DNA from: CBIHON01 sp966211965
GTDB lineage: Bacteria; Pseudomonadota; Gammaproteobacteria; Burkholderiales; Burkholderiaceae_D
Length of the DNA stretch: 64,000 bases
Assembly (NCBI GenBank): GCA_966211965.1
Contig: CBIHON010000016.1
Coordinates: forward strand, 1 to 64,000
Direction: 5' to 3'
In this document: positions 1 to 7,742 of the stretch, in pieces
Layout of the letters: each line of letters opens with the position of its first letter
Position numbering within the stretch: the first letter of the stretch is position 1
The notes under the pieces: generated by a model
The model's database searches: none
What the model saw: only the letters and a program-made list of their open reading frames with translations
What the model was told of the DNA's origin: nothing
Translations under genes and position numbers: made by a program

Positions 1-75
1 GGGTGACGACGACACCTCCCCGCGCCCGGCCGACGGGGTCAACCCCCCCCCCCCCGGTTTTTTTTTTTGGGGCCC
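1..75. other. Low-complexity end of contig
   Basis: This stretch has a run of about 14 C, then about 10 T, then short G and C runs, unlike anything else in the window. It looks like a poorly resolved assembly end or a sequencing artefact. Bases 76-245 carry no convincing gene either. Confidence 0.6.
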
Positions 76-245
76 CCCACCTGCATTCCTTTGTGGGGGG
101 GCCCCACAACCACATGTACTCTTGGCCGGTCGCTTGTGCGGTATACTACGCCGCATGCGACTTGCGAAGGATCAAGCGAAATGATCTATTGGACACTACC
201 CTGGTTTATCAATCAGATCAAGCCTTTGGAATTAGTTAGACGCCT

Positions 246-785
246 ATGCCGCGAAACATCGAGATCAAAGCCCGCATCCCCAGCATCGAAGCAGTGCTTC
301 CGAAGGCCGCAGCGATGGCTGATCATGGCCCGAGCGAGATCGTTCAGGATGACACATTCTTTAATTGCCAAAACGGAAGGCTTAAGCTCCGCGCATTCTC
401 TGAAGAACATGGCGAACTGATCTTCTACCGTCGGGCTGATCGGCAAGGACCAAAAGAGTCGTACTATGTGATCTCGCCTACGTCGTCGTCAAATACTCTC
501 CGCGAGGCGCTTTCACTGGCATACGGCCAAGTCGGTCGTGTGCAGAAGCGTCGCACGCTGTTCTTAGTGGGAAGAACCCGAATTCATCTCGATCAGGTCG
601 TTGATCTCGGCTCGTTCCTTGAGTTGGAGGTAGTGCTTCGGGAGAACGAGCCCCCCGAGGCAGGTGTGCTTGAGGCGCGGGAAATCATGGCCTGTCTGGG
701 TGTAGAGCCGTCGCAACTCATCGAAGGGGCTTACGTCGATCTTCTCGCCAGCGAGGCGTCTAACGTTAAAGATGACAGGAGTTGA
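246..785 (+). CDS. CYTH-domain protein (class IV adenylate cyclase-like / triphosphatase)
   Basis: A 179-residue, single-domain CYTH protein. Members of this family bind the triphosphate of a nucleotide or thiamine inside a beta-tunnel with Mg2+/Mn2+; relatives are annotated class IV adenylate cyclase or inorganic/thiamine triphosphatase. Visible signatures are NIEIKAR at residues 4-10 (the usual ExExK with the first Glu replaced by Asn), GRLKLR, a basic KRRTLFL strand near residue 100, and FLELEVV near residue 124, which supplies the acidic metal ligands. The ATG at 246 puts the signature at the extreme N-terminus, as in the family. Its 3' end overlaps the next gene by 14 nt, so the two are probably translated together. 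Whether it makes cAMP or hydrolyses triphosphates cannot be told from sequence. Confidence 0.85.
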   Translation: MPRNIEIKARIPSIEAVLPKAAAMADHGPSEIVQDDTFFNCQNGRLKLRAFSEEHGELIFYRRADRQGPKESYYVISPTSSSNTLREALSLAYGQVGRVQKRRTLFLVGRTRIHLDQVVDLGSFLELEVVLRENEPPEAGVLEAREIMACLGVEPSQLIEGAYVDLLASEASNVKDDRS

Positions 786-1551
786 TTCTGCCGGCTTCAT
801 AGTGACCATGCCATCCGGACCGGTTCAGGATGAGTTCCGACTCATGGTTGATGCCCTGATTTCCAATCTCACATTCGAGTTCGGAAATGAACTGGATGGT
901 ATCTATCTGTATGGGAGCGTCGCACGCGGCGACGCACGTCCAAACGATTCGGATCTCGACGTCACACTTATCTTTAAGACCCATCTGACCGACATCCAGC
1001 GGCAGCGGATCGAAAAATTGAGACTTGCATTACAGGAGTGCCATTCTGAAATCACGAAAGTCGACTTCGACATTGGCTTGTTCTCTGATGTGCTCGACCC
1101 AAAAAACAAGTACTTGTGGGGATATTGGATAAAGCACTGTTGCAAATGCATATGGGGAAGCGATTTGTCTCCGCACTTCCCTTTGTTCAAGCCCTCAACG
1201 GCGATCGCATTGGCGATGGCTGGCGACTGCCAAAAAGTAACTGAGGACTATGCCGCCGAAATTCTTTCGCAAAGAGACAACAAAGATATACCGCGCTTAA
1301 AGCGGGAAGCGTCACGAAAGCTGGTTAGGTCGACCATTATTTTAAGAGAGCATGACGACGCCTCTTGGCCGATCACTCTTGAGGACTATTACCACGCCTT
1401 TTGTAGTGCCTATCCCCATGAGCGCAATGAGCTTGACTACCTTTTAAGGCAGGCGAAAACACCTGATTCTGAAATACACATGTTTATACAAAGGATAAGG
1501 TCGTTTTCTGCATGGCTTGGAGCTGCTCAAAATATGAGGCAACCATTATGA
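772..1551 (+). CDS. Minimal nucleotidyltransferase with helical C-terminal domain
   Basis: A 259-residue protein of the DNA polymerase beta-like nucleotidyltransferase superfamily. The signature GSVARGDARPNDSDLDV lies at residues 48-64, with D61 and D63 as the expected metal ligands, so the catalytic site looks intact. The remaining ~150 residues are predicted mostly helical, resembling the C-terminal half of aminoglycoside adenylyltransferases. Such proteins transfer NMP to a small molecule or protein; the substrate here is unknown. It overlaps the CYTH gene by 14 nt, which suggests one transcript and coupled translation. The start is uncertain: ATG 772 and the in-frame ATG at 808 both lack a strong ribosome binding site. 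Confidence 0.75.
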   Translation: MTGVDSAGFIVTMPSGPVQDEFRLMVDALISNLTFEFGNELDGIYLYGSVARGDARPNDSDLDVTLIFKTHLTDIQRQRIEKLRLALQECHSEITKVDFDIGLFSDVLDPKNKYLWGYWIKHCCKCIWGSDLSPHFPLFKPSTAIALAMAGDCQKVTEDYAAEILSQRDNKDIPRLKREASRKLVRSTIILREHDDASWPITLEDYYHAFCSAYPHERNELDYLLRQAKTPDSEIHMFIQRIRSFSAWLGAAQNMRQPL

Positions 1552-1591
1552 GCGCTTTAACTTGTAGTTCGGCACCGACGACCAAGGCCAC

Positions 1592-1613
1592 CGTTCAACT
1601 TAGTCGTTGAACG
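1592..1613 (+). terminator. Hairpin after the nucleotidyltransferase gene
   Basis: Arms CGTTCAAC and GTTGAACG form a perfect 8-bp stem with a 6-nt loop, 41 nt after the stop codon. The following TCTGCTTTTCG is only weakly T-rich, so this is a candidate terminator. Confidence 0.35.
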
Positions 1614-1633
1614 TCTGCTTTTCGAAAGCATGA

Positions 1634-2224
1634 CTAACAGCAATGGATCGGAACGCGACAGTCCGCATACCACTGGAGCATGCTAATACCTGCCCTCGAA
1701 GGGACACTGACGATTGTCAATGATTCAAAGCACTGTTCCCGATTCCGCCAACGGCCTTGCCGACCGCTGGCAACCAAGTTATTTCGCCTTCTTGCGCACC
1801 GTCTTGACGCTTGGACCTTGCGTAAGGACTCTCCCGACAATTGGATGTGATACGAGCCGTGGATGATGCGGTCCATCAATGCGTCTGCTATGGCTTCTTT
1901 GTTGTGGAACGTATCATGCCAGATGTTCATTGGCATCTGGCTGGTGATGAGAAGCGGCCGCTTCCCCGGGCGACTATCGATCAACTCCAGCAAATCGTTC
2001 TCGGCACGCTGGGCGATCGGCTCGATTCCCCAGTCTTCCAGGATCAGCAGGTCGAATTTCCCAAGCTGCTGCAGGCGCTGCACGAAGGTCGTGGTTGCAC
2101 GTGCTCCTGTTAGGTTTTCCATCAAGATTGGCACGCGTACGAAATAGCAGGACAGGCCTACACGGCACGCCTGATTGGCCAGCGCGCAGGCCAATCAGGA
2201 TTTGCCTGTGCCGGTCCCTCTGCA
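1634..2224 (-). pseudogene. Decayed IstB-like ATPase of an IS21-family element
   Basis: The reverse strand encodes the C-terminal two thirds of an IstB/DnaA-like transposition helper ATPase, including LACALANQACR, the Walker B region LLILEDWG, LLITSQMP, and ADALMDRIIHGSYHIQLSGE. The Walker A loop GTGTGKS is readable at 2218-2198 but is followed by TGA (2197-2195) where the family has Trp, a single-base nonsense change. Upstream of about 2224 the reading frame is lost, so the first ~100 residues are missing. No partner istA and no IS21 ends are visible. It is a relic and will not give a working ATPase. Confidence 0.85.
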
Positions 2225-3098
2225 CGCGATTTATCCTTTGGTTTGTATGGCCGCGCCGGAAATGGCGTGATGCGGTAATGGCGGCACATCGCCTGGTATC
2301 ATCGCCTGGTATCGACCCAAGCTGAAAATTGACATTCGGCAAATACACTATTCACCGTTATTCCAGATACCTCTTACTTCAGTTGCAGAAACCGAACGGA
2401 AAGTAGCTTGGAAATTCATTTTGCAACGGCGGAGGGTTTGGCGCGCGAATGGTGGCGGATTTCAAATGCGAAACGATGATGGTTTTCATGCGCGAATGAA
2501 TGGCGGTTTTGTCACGCGAATCCGTAACGGATTTGATGAGAATATTCAGCCAAGCCAGAATGGAGGCAGCCAAGGATATGCAGGATGGAATGCATGCGGC
2601 AATCAGTGCGGCGGCGGCCAAGATAGCGACTGTTCCCCTGAACATGTCGAGTAATCTGCTCTGTTGGATAACGGAGTGCGACGTAAATGTAACGGCCGAT
2701 CGCCTTGTTTGGGACGATGGCGATGCAGGCGCTCGCCACGGTCAATCGCACCTAATGCTTTCGTGCTGCTGGGTATCCGAAACTCAACCGTACAGACGTT
2801 GGGCATGTCCCAATTAAATGTACCGCCGTTGAAGGATTTGGCGTTGGCCCGGTTCAGAAAGTACGTAAATCTTCCACCCGTTCGGCAACAATCTGGTTTC
2901 CCTTACTCCCACAGGTCGTCAACAGCCGCTTGAGATTCAACGTGAAATTGCCAACAATGCCATTGCAACTCCGCATTAAAACAATCCATTCATCACGACC
3001 TTAGTCGCTATACTGCTTACGGATTATTTGCAAGGCTTAATTTTAACGCGTCGCCGGATGTGGCTCCATGCCGATCACTTTAGCCGCTTTTAATTGAT
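2225..3098. other. Gene-poor stretch between istB relic and Crp/Fnr gene
   Basis: About 870 bases without a coding region I can support. Short open frames exist in several phases but none resembles a known protein, and they overlap each other. The only visible structure is the degenerate 24-nt repeat listed separately. It is plausibly scar DNA left by insertion-sequence decay. Confidence 0.5.
2441..2540 (+). repeat. Degenerate 24-nt tandem repeat (four units)
   Basis: GCGAA recurs at 2445, 2468, 2492 and 2516, each followed about 10 nt later by a GGNTTT-like block (GCGGATTT, ATGGTTTTC, GCGGTTTTG, ACGGATTT). The period is 23-24 nt. In the frame of 2421 this reads as repeated octapeptides of the form R-x-N-G-G-F-x-x, but the surrounding frame does not look like a full gene. 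Confidence 0.5.
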
Positions 3099-3710
3099 AT
3101 GGAATTGCTTCAACTACGTCGAGCGCTTGAGGAAATTTTGCCGCTTTCAGACATGATCTGGTCGGAGATCTGCAATGATGTCTCAAAGGTACGTGTTAAA
3201 TCGGGTGACCATCTATTGCGCGTGGGTGAGCAGGCGACACGGATATTTTTTCTCAGTAGCGGTTTGCTGCGGGAGTATTACATCGATAAAGCCGGTCGGG
3301 AGTCGACACGCCGCTTTTGTGCCGAGAATGAGTTTTCCGGGTCACTCACGGATTTGATTTCCGGCGGCAAATCAATGACTTCGATTCAAGCCATTGACGA
3401 TGGTGAAGTGTGGGTCATCCCATGGCGGAAAATTGACGCACTTTCGGAACGTGAGCCGCAAGTCATGAAACTGCTTCGCCGGTTTGCCGAAACTCTTTAT
3501 GTGCGCAAAACGAAACGCGAATTTGAGATGCTTACCTTACCCGCCGCGGAACGTTATCAACGTTTTTTACTCGAGCATCCTTCTCTAGATAAGCGCCTTT
3601 CGAGAAACATGGTGGCATCCTATCTGGGCATTACTCCGGTTCACCTCAGCCGAATCTGTTCGGCCGAAAAATTATCGCAATCGCCAGCAGTGCCAGGAAA
3701 AAGAACGTAA
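3099..3710 (+). CDS. Crp/Fnr-family transcriptional regulator with altered C-terminus
   Basis: A 203-residue cyclic-nucleotide-binding-fold regulator. The N-terminal beta-roll includes GDHLLRVGEQATRIFFLSSG near residues 36-55, followed by the long dimerisation helix and a reduced winged helix ending RNMVASYLGITPVHLSRI, which is the DNA-recognition helix of the NnrR/Crp-like group. No cysteine cluster is seen, so it is not an FNR-type iron-sulphur sensor. After the recognition helix the expected short basic tail is replaced by CSAEKLSQSPAVPGKRT, encoded by DNA that is also the 3' end of the convergent membrane gene. The last dozen residues therefore probably come from a recombination junction. 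It may still bind DNA. Targets are unknown. Confidence 0.8.
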   Translation: MELLQLRRALEEILPLSDMIWSEICNDVSKVRVKSGDHLLRVGEQATRIFFLSSGLLREYYIDKAGRESTRRFCAENEFSGSLTDLISGGKSMTSIQAIDDGEVWVIPWRKIDALSEREPQVMKLLRRFAETLYVRKTKREFEMLTLPAAERYQRFLLEHPSLDKRLSRNMVASYLGITPVHLSRICSAEKLSQSPAVPGKRT

Positions 3711-4356
3711 ATCGAACTAGAACTAGAGGGCCGGCAATTTCTTTTGGCGTGAGATATATCAAAAGCCCTACCGGCAGCTGTATCCAACGCAGGACAAAAC
3801 AAAGGGCCTTTTCTACGTTGTCTGTTGCCGGCAAAGCAAAGCCAAGCAAAAACAGACCAAGATAACTGACATGAAACTTGATTAACGATTCCCACATTTG
3901 CATTTCAATGTGTGCCATCTGAACACCTAGACCTTGCTCTGCCGCGGATAACATGGCGAGAAAGTGCATGTTTTCGGCCAGATCCAGCAATGCGGCAAGT
4001 CCCATCAACGCACAGGCCGCAGTCAACACTGATTTGGCCGTTGTGTACTGCCAGGATGCAATCCCTATAGCAAGGAACAGCGAGGCATATAGGATGATAA
4101 ACAAGTTATCCAGCCCGATAGTAAAGCGAAGAGCGACAGGGTTGCGCAGCAAAATCGCGAGATATTCTTGCAGGGGATGTATGAACTGCAGTGGGTCTTG
4201 GCCGACTCCATTCAAAAAAAATACCAAAAACATTCCCATGACCATTATTGCGGCGGCGAGCGCCAGCTTACTTATTGGCAGCGCAGAGGAAGAATACCCG
4301 GCGTTCCGGCTTGTAGCGGTCTGAACAGTAGCGGCAGAGGCAGATGAATATTCCAT
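3646..4356 (-). CDS. Multi-pass inner-membrane protein of unknown function
   Basis: A 236-residue protein beginning MEYSSASAATVQ, with about six hydrophobic segments (for example LALAAAIMVMGMFLVFFLNG, LFIILYASLFLAIGIA, FTFFFLALLAIAIIF). The ATG at 4356 is preferred over upstream starts because GAAAGG lies about 10 nt before it. I recognise no domain. The features seen are a short polar N-terminus, acidic DLAENMHF between membrane segments, and an amphipathic IEMQMWESLIKFH stretch. It is convergent with the Crp/Fnr gene and overlaps it by 65 nt. It could be a transporter subunit or a stress membrane protein; the sequence does not decide. Confidence 0.65.
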   Translation of the reverse strand: MEYSSASAATVQTATSRNAGYSSSALPISKLALAAAIMVMGMFLVFFLNGVGQDPLQFIHPLQEYLAILLRNPVALRFTIGLDNLFIILYASLFLAIGIASWQYTTAKSVLTAACALMGLAALLDLAENMHFLAMLSAAEQGLGVQMAHIEMQMWESLIKFHVSYLGLFLLGFALPATDNVEKALCFVLRWIQLPVGLLIYLTPKEIAGPLVLVRFTFFFLALLAIAIIFRPNRFG

Positions 4357-4726
4357 ATGGAAAGCCTTTCTAATGTAATGAGCGAAATACAGACAGACGT
4401 TTATGCGTCTTTGTGGCGACATTAGAAAGGTTTGACGAAAAGCGCGCATTAACAAATGTTATGGCGTCACCTCAAACCCCTCTCTTTAGGCCAGCACTGC
4501 CCCATCGCTCCTATTTCCTTGCTCGACTTTCCAGAAATTAAAAGGCCGTCCGTTGCGAAACGAAAAATTTGGCCATACACGTCATAGGCGTTTCCTCGGG
4601 CAAGCAGAAACAAATAAAGTCGAGTTTAACTATCACGCACCTCTCCTCAAATCAAGAAAATTCCTTCTAAAGAAAGACAAATTTCACAAATTTTTTGGAA
4701 ACCATTTTCAAGGAAGCCTCATTAAT
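4357..4726. other. Divergent promoter region
   Basis: 370 bases between two divergently transcribed genes. It is A+T-richer than its surroundings, especially at 4545-4725. An open frame reaches back from the aminotransferase to 4553, but its composition and lack of family similarity argue that it is not translated. Promoters for both flanking genes should lie here; I cannot name specific boxes. Confidence 0.4.
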
Positions 4727-6283
4727 ATGAGGTCAGCTAATACATCGCATCCTGTCTCATCCTCTCAATTTCGTAAGGTAAGCATCAGGAATATGGCCAT
4801 ATCATTAGAGGAACACTTCCGTCATTTCCGGCATGGAATCGTCGGTATCGGCCAGACGATCGAGACGCCATATCATGGCTCAATCGGAATCGTCTATGCG
4901 GATTGGACAGCAACAGGACGAGCCTATGCGCCGATCGAACGCCGCATAGAGGATTTCCTGCTGCCATTCATTGCGAACACCCACACTGAAGCCAACACGA
5001 CAGGCAGGACGATGACGCACATCTATCATGCTGCCCGGAAGCTCATCAAGCGGCATGTCAATGCGATTGAGGACGATATCCTGATCACCGAGGGCAGCGG
5101 GATGACCGGCGCAGTCAATCGCCTGCAACGCATCCTCGGTTTCCGGCTTCACGAGCGGTTCCGGCAGGCGCTGCCCATTCCCAATGAGGAACGCCCGGTC
5201 GTATTCCTGACGCATATGGAACACCATTCGAACCAGGTATCCTGGCTCGAGACGATTGCCGACGTCGTCGTCGTGGAACCGGATACGAATGGATTGGTGG
5301 ATCTGGAGAATTTTCGCTCGGCGCTAAAACGATACGAAGCGCGCGCCATCAAGATCGCCGCCGTGACCGCCTGCTCGAATGTGACAGGCATCTTGACGCC
5401 ATATCGCGCCATTGCCAGGATACTTCATGAAGCCGGCGGCCTGTGCTTTGTCGACTTTGCCGCCGCGGCGCCATACGTGGCGATCGACATGCACCCCGCC
5501 GACCCTTTGGAGCAGCTCGATGCCATCTACTTTTCTCCACACAAGTTCCTGGGCGGGGTGGCGACGCCTGGCATCCTGATCATGAACAGGAATCTTTACC
5601 TGAACCAGGTGCCCGACCTTCCAGGCGGCGGCACGGTGGAATGGACGAATCCTTGGGGCGGACGCAGCTATTTCGACGATGCCGAACTACGGGAAGACGG
5701 CGGCACGCCGGCATTCCTGCAGACCATCCGCGCCGGTCTTTGCATTTCGCTGAAGGAGCAGATGGGGCAGGAGAACATCCTGCTTCGCGAAAAGGAGCAG
5801 ATGCGCGCACTGTTCGACGCATTATCCGGCGTGCCCGGCCTGCGCATCCTTGCCGGGCAGCACAAGGAACGCCTGGGCATTCTTTCCTTCTATATCGACA
5901 ATCTCCATTACAACGTCGCCGTACGCATCCTGAACGACCGTTTCGGCATACAGGCGCGTGGCGGATGCTCGTGCGCGGGAACATATGGACATTATCTGCT
6001 CCATGTCGATGAAGCGCTGTCCAAGGAAATCACCGATCGCATCGACCGCCACGACTATTCGCTGAAGCCGGGCTGGGTACGTGTATCGCTGCACCCGACA
6101 ATGACGGACGAAGAGATTGCCTATATCGCCAAGGCTATCATTGCCGTCGCCGAGCAGCATCGGGAATGGGGACTCGATTACCTTTTTGATTCGCGCCACA
6201 ATACCGTGGCGTTCCGCCAACCGGAGCATGATGGGAAGGTTATCCGTTATGCCGAACGGTGTCTGACCGATGCCCTGGTTTAG
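4727..6283 (+). CDS. Class V aminotransferase, cysteine-desulfurase-like
   Basis: A 518-residue fold-type I PLP enzyme. The PLP-binding lysine is Lys273 in SPHKFLGG, and a cysteine pair sits in GGCSCAGTYGH (Cys414 and Cys416) where SufS/CsdA-like desulfurases carry the persulfide cysteine. Other family marks are EGSGMTGAVNRL, HMEHHSNQVSW and VDFAAAAPYVAID. ATG 4727 is chosen because AAGGAAG lies about 11 nt upstream; an upstream in-frame start at 4553 lacks support. It is longer than housekeeping IscS/SufS (~400 residues) because of an N-terminal extension and a C-terminal tail of about 70 residues. No isc or suf genes are nearby. It could release sulfur from cysteine or act on another amino acid. 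The downstream genes are overlapping and probably cotranscribed. Confidence 0.8.
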   Translation: MRSANTSHPVSSSQFRKVSIRNMAISLEEHFRHFRHGIVGIGQTIETPYHGSIGIVYADWTATGRAYAPIERRIEDFLLPFIANTHTEANTTGRTMTHIYHAARKLIKRHVNAIEDDILITEGSGMTGAVNRLQRILGFRLHERFRQALPIPNEERPVVFLTHMEHHSNQVSWLETIADVVVVEPDTNGLVDLENFRSALKRYEARAIKIAAVTACSNVTGILTPYRAIARILHEAGGLCFVDFAAAAPYVAIDMHPADPLEQLDAIYFSPHKFLGGVATPGILIMNRNLYLNQVPDLPGGGTVEWTNPWGGRSYFDDAELREDGGTPAFLQTIRAGLCISLKEQMGQENILLREKEQMRALFDALSGVPGLRILAGQHKERLGILSFYIDNLHYNVAVRILNDRFGIQARGGCSCAGTYGHYLLHVDEALSKEITDRIDRHDYSLKPGWVRVSLHPTMTDEEIAYIAKAIIAVAEQHREWGLDYLFDSRHNTVAFRQPEHDGKVIRYAERCLTDALV

Positions 6284-6512
6284 TACATTCGTTCCGGCGG
6301 TTGCTCGAACGCTGCGGAGAATGCTGTTCGAGACCGCCGCCTGGCTCGCCCTTGCAGCAAGGCATACGCTGTCGCTTCCCTCGAAGAAGCAGGCGACAAT
6401 CGACCTGCGCGCGGACGAATCTTCCGCAGCAGCCTCATTCAGCTGCCCTGCACTGGCTCCGCCAGTCAAAAGGGACATCCATCACCACAATGCTCGCAGG
6501 TCCTCCCCATGA
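6270..6512 (+). CDS. Small hypothetical protein, translationally coupled
   Basis: An 80-residue frame that I do not recognise. Its main support is arrangement: it starts inside the last codons of the aminotransferase gene (14-nt overlap) and its TGA overlaps the next gene's ATG as ATGA. The N-terminus has a hydrophobic, Arg-punctuated stretch (LRRMLFETAAWLALAARH) that could be an amphipathic helix or a membrane anchor. The C-terminus is polar, with a HHH cluster. It could instead be an untranslated spacer. Confidence 0.4.
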   Translation: MPWFSTFVPAVARTLRRMLFETAAWLALAARHTLSLPSKKQATIDLRADESSAAASFSCPALAPPVKRDIHHHNARRSSP

Positions 6513-7279
6513 TGCAATCGGACGGCGCCCTGCAGAAGAAACCTTCCAGCCCCTGGTGGAACGACGGCGATGCGCTGCGCACACGCCTGTTCGACGCCAT
6601 CTCGCTCTTGTTGCCAAGCGGCGAGCAGTTCGTCATCGATGCGGTATCCAACTGGGTGCATGAAGGCTGCCCCGGCGCTTCGCCCTCCTCGGGATTGCAG
6701 CAGGAAACACAGAGATTTATACAGGAAGAAATGGCCCATCAGCGGGCGCATCGTCTCTACAACGATCGCCTGGCCGCCGATACGCCTGCCAAGGAATTGG
6801 AACGTCGCATTGCCTCGACCGTCAGCGAGATGGCCTCCCTGGACCTGCCGACCCGGCTCGCTTTTGCGGCGGCTTTCGAACACCTCACCGCCATGCTATC
6901 CATGGAAATTCTGCGTCCGCGCAGCGTCTGGCTCGGTGACGGCGCAGCGCCGCAGATACGTCTTTGGCAATGGCACTGCCAAAAGGAAATCGACCACCGC
7001 CATGTTGTTGCCAACGTCTCGATAGCAGCGGGCGTAGGTGCGGGACGCCGCACGCTAACGCTTCTTGCAGCCGCACTGTACCTATCAATGGACGTGACGG
7101 TCGCACTTGCCGCCATGTGCCGCGCCGACCTTCGGGCCCGGCGGGTAAAACCTTTGCATCTGCTGATCAGGGCTGCGAGACTCGCGCTGCTTGCCTCACC
7201 CGGGCTGATACGCATGGCCGGCAGCAGCTTGGCATTCATGATGGATCCCCTATCATGCCGCCAGTCGAATTCTCATTGA
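6509..7279 (+). CDS. Metal-dependent hydrolase-like protein (PF10118 type)
   Basis: A 256-residue protein matching the predicted metal-dependent hydrolase family PF10118. Family blocks seen in order are SLLLPSGEQFVIDAV (residues 31-45), the metal-ligand helix FIQEEMAHQRAHRLYND, a helix carrying AAFEHLTAMLSMEIL, and LWQWHCQKEIDHRHVVANV. The Glu and His residues expected to bind a di-metal centre are present, so the site looks intact. The fold resembles ferritin-like oxidase/hydrolase bundles. Substrates are not established for the family. It is the third gene of an overlapping set with a PLP enzyme, which suggests a shared, uncharacterised pathway. Confidence 0.75.
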   Translation: MMQSDGALQKKPSSPWWNDGDALRTRLFDAISLLLPSGEQFVIDAVSNWVHEGCPGASPSSGLQQETQRFIQEEMAHQRAHRLYNDRLAADTPAKELERRIASTVSEMASLDLPTRLAFAAAFEHLTAMLSMEILRPRSVWLGDGAAPQIRLWQWHCQKEIDHRHVVANVSIAAGVGAGRRTLTLLAAALYLSMDVTVALAAMCRADLRARRVKPLHLLIRAARLALLASPGLIRMAGSSLAFMMDPLSCRQSNSH

Positions 7280-7503
7280 ATGCCAAGCTGACCATCAATT
7301 GAATTATTTTGTTAGCGGGTGCGATGCACATCAACGCTCCACTTTCCCAAGGATTTCCGGTTTTAATTCGGATTTGCAAGATCTCAGGCTGAAATTTCTG
7401 AATAGTCCGGCTGCGAAGCGAAGGCCCGGCCCATGTACGCCAGGACGAGCACAACAGCATGCCTGCGAAAAGAAGACATTTGCCGCACACGCTTTTCCGC
7501 CTA

Positions 7504-7623
7504 GAGCAGTTTCAGCCTGACTGTACAGGAGCCAAGGCTGAGCCGAGAAGCGCAACCGTACGAATGGTACGGTGAGCATCGCAGGCGCAAGATTGGCCGT
7601 GTACGGTCAGGATGAAACTGCTC
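7504..7623. repeat. TA-flanked palindromic element, subtype B (copy 1)
   Basis: A 120-bp imperfect palindrome beginning GAGCAGTTTCAGCCTGACTG and ending with its near inverse complement, ...GAAACTGCTC, flanked on both sides by TA. An inner hairpin CCGTAC-GAAT-GGTACGG is visible. It is nearly identical to 47450-47569 and abuts a subtype A copy, sharing a TA. It is predicted to be a non-autonomous MITE with TA target duplication. Confidence 0.85.
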
Positions 7624-7625
7624 TA

Positions 7626-7742
7626 GAGCATTTTTAGCCTGACCGTGCGGAGTCAAGGTCAGGCCGAGGAGCGGACGCGTACAGGCGTACGCCGAGCACC
7701 GGAGGCCTGAGATTGGCCCGTACGGTCAGGCTAAAAATGCTC
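7626..7742. repeat. TA-flanked palindromic element, subtype A (copy 1)
   Basis: A 117-bp palindrome with termini GAGCATTTTTAGCCTGACCG and its inverse, flanked by TA. The inner hairpin is GCGTAC-AGGC-GTACGC. Other copies are at 31235-31351 and 54056-54172. Its right-hand TA together with its terminal base forms the TAG stop codon of creA on the minus strand. Confidence 0.85.

Noticed and set aside
2379..2645. Minus-strand frame with a hydrophobic, lipoprotein-like start (88 codons)
   Set aside because: The hydrophobic stretch is antisense to an Ala-rich frame, a common artefact, and the rest is not protein-like.
2500..2817. 105-codon frame with a phasin-like helical start (ARMEAAKDMQDGMHAAISAA)
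   Set aside because: The helical look is confined to about 50 residues that share DNA with the 24-nt repeat; the rest has no family character and there is no ribosome site.
7504..7742. Adjacent palindromes considered as a CRISPR array or tandem terminators
   Set aside because: No spacer structure, and the units are 117-120 bp with TA borders and distant copies elsewhere, which fits a dispersed element.
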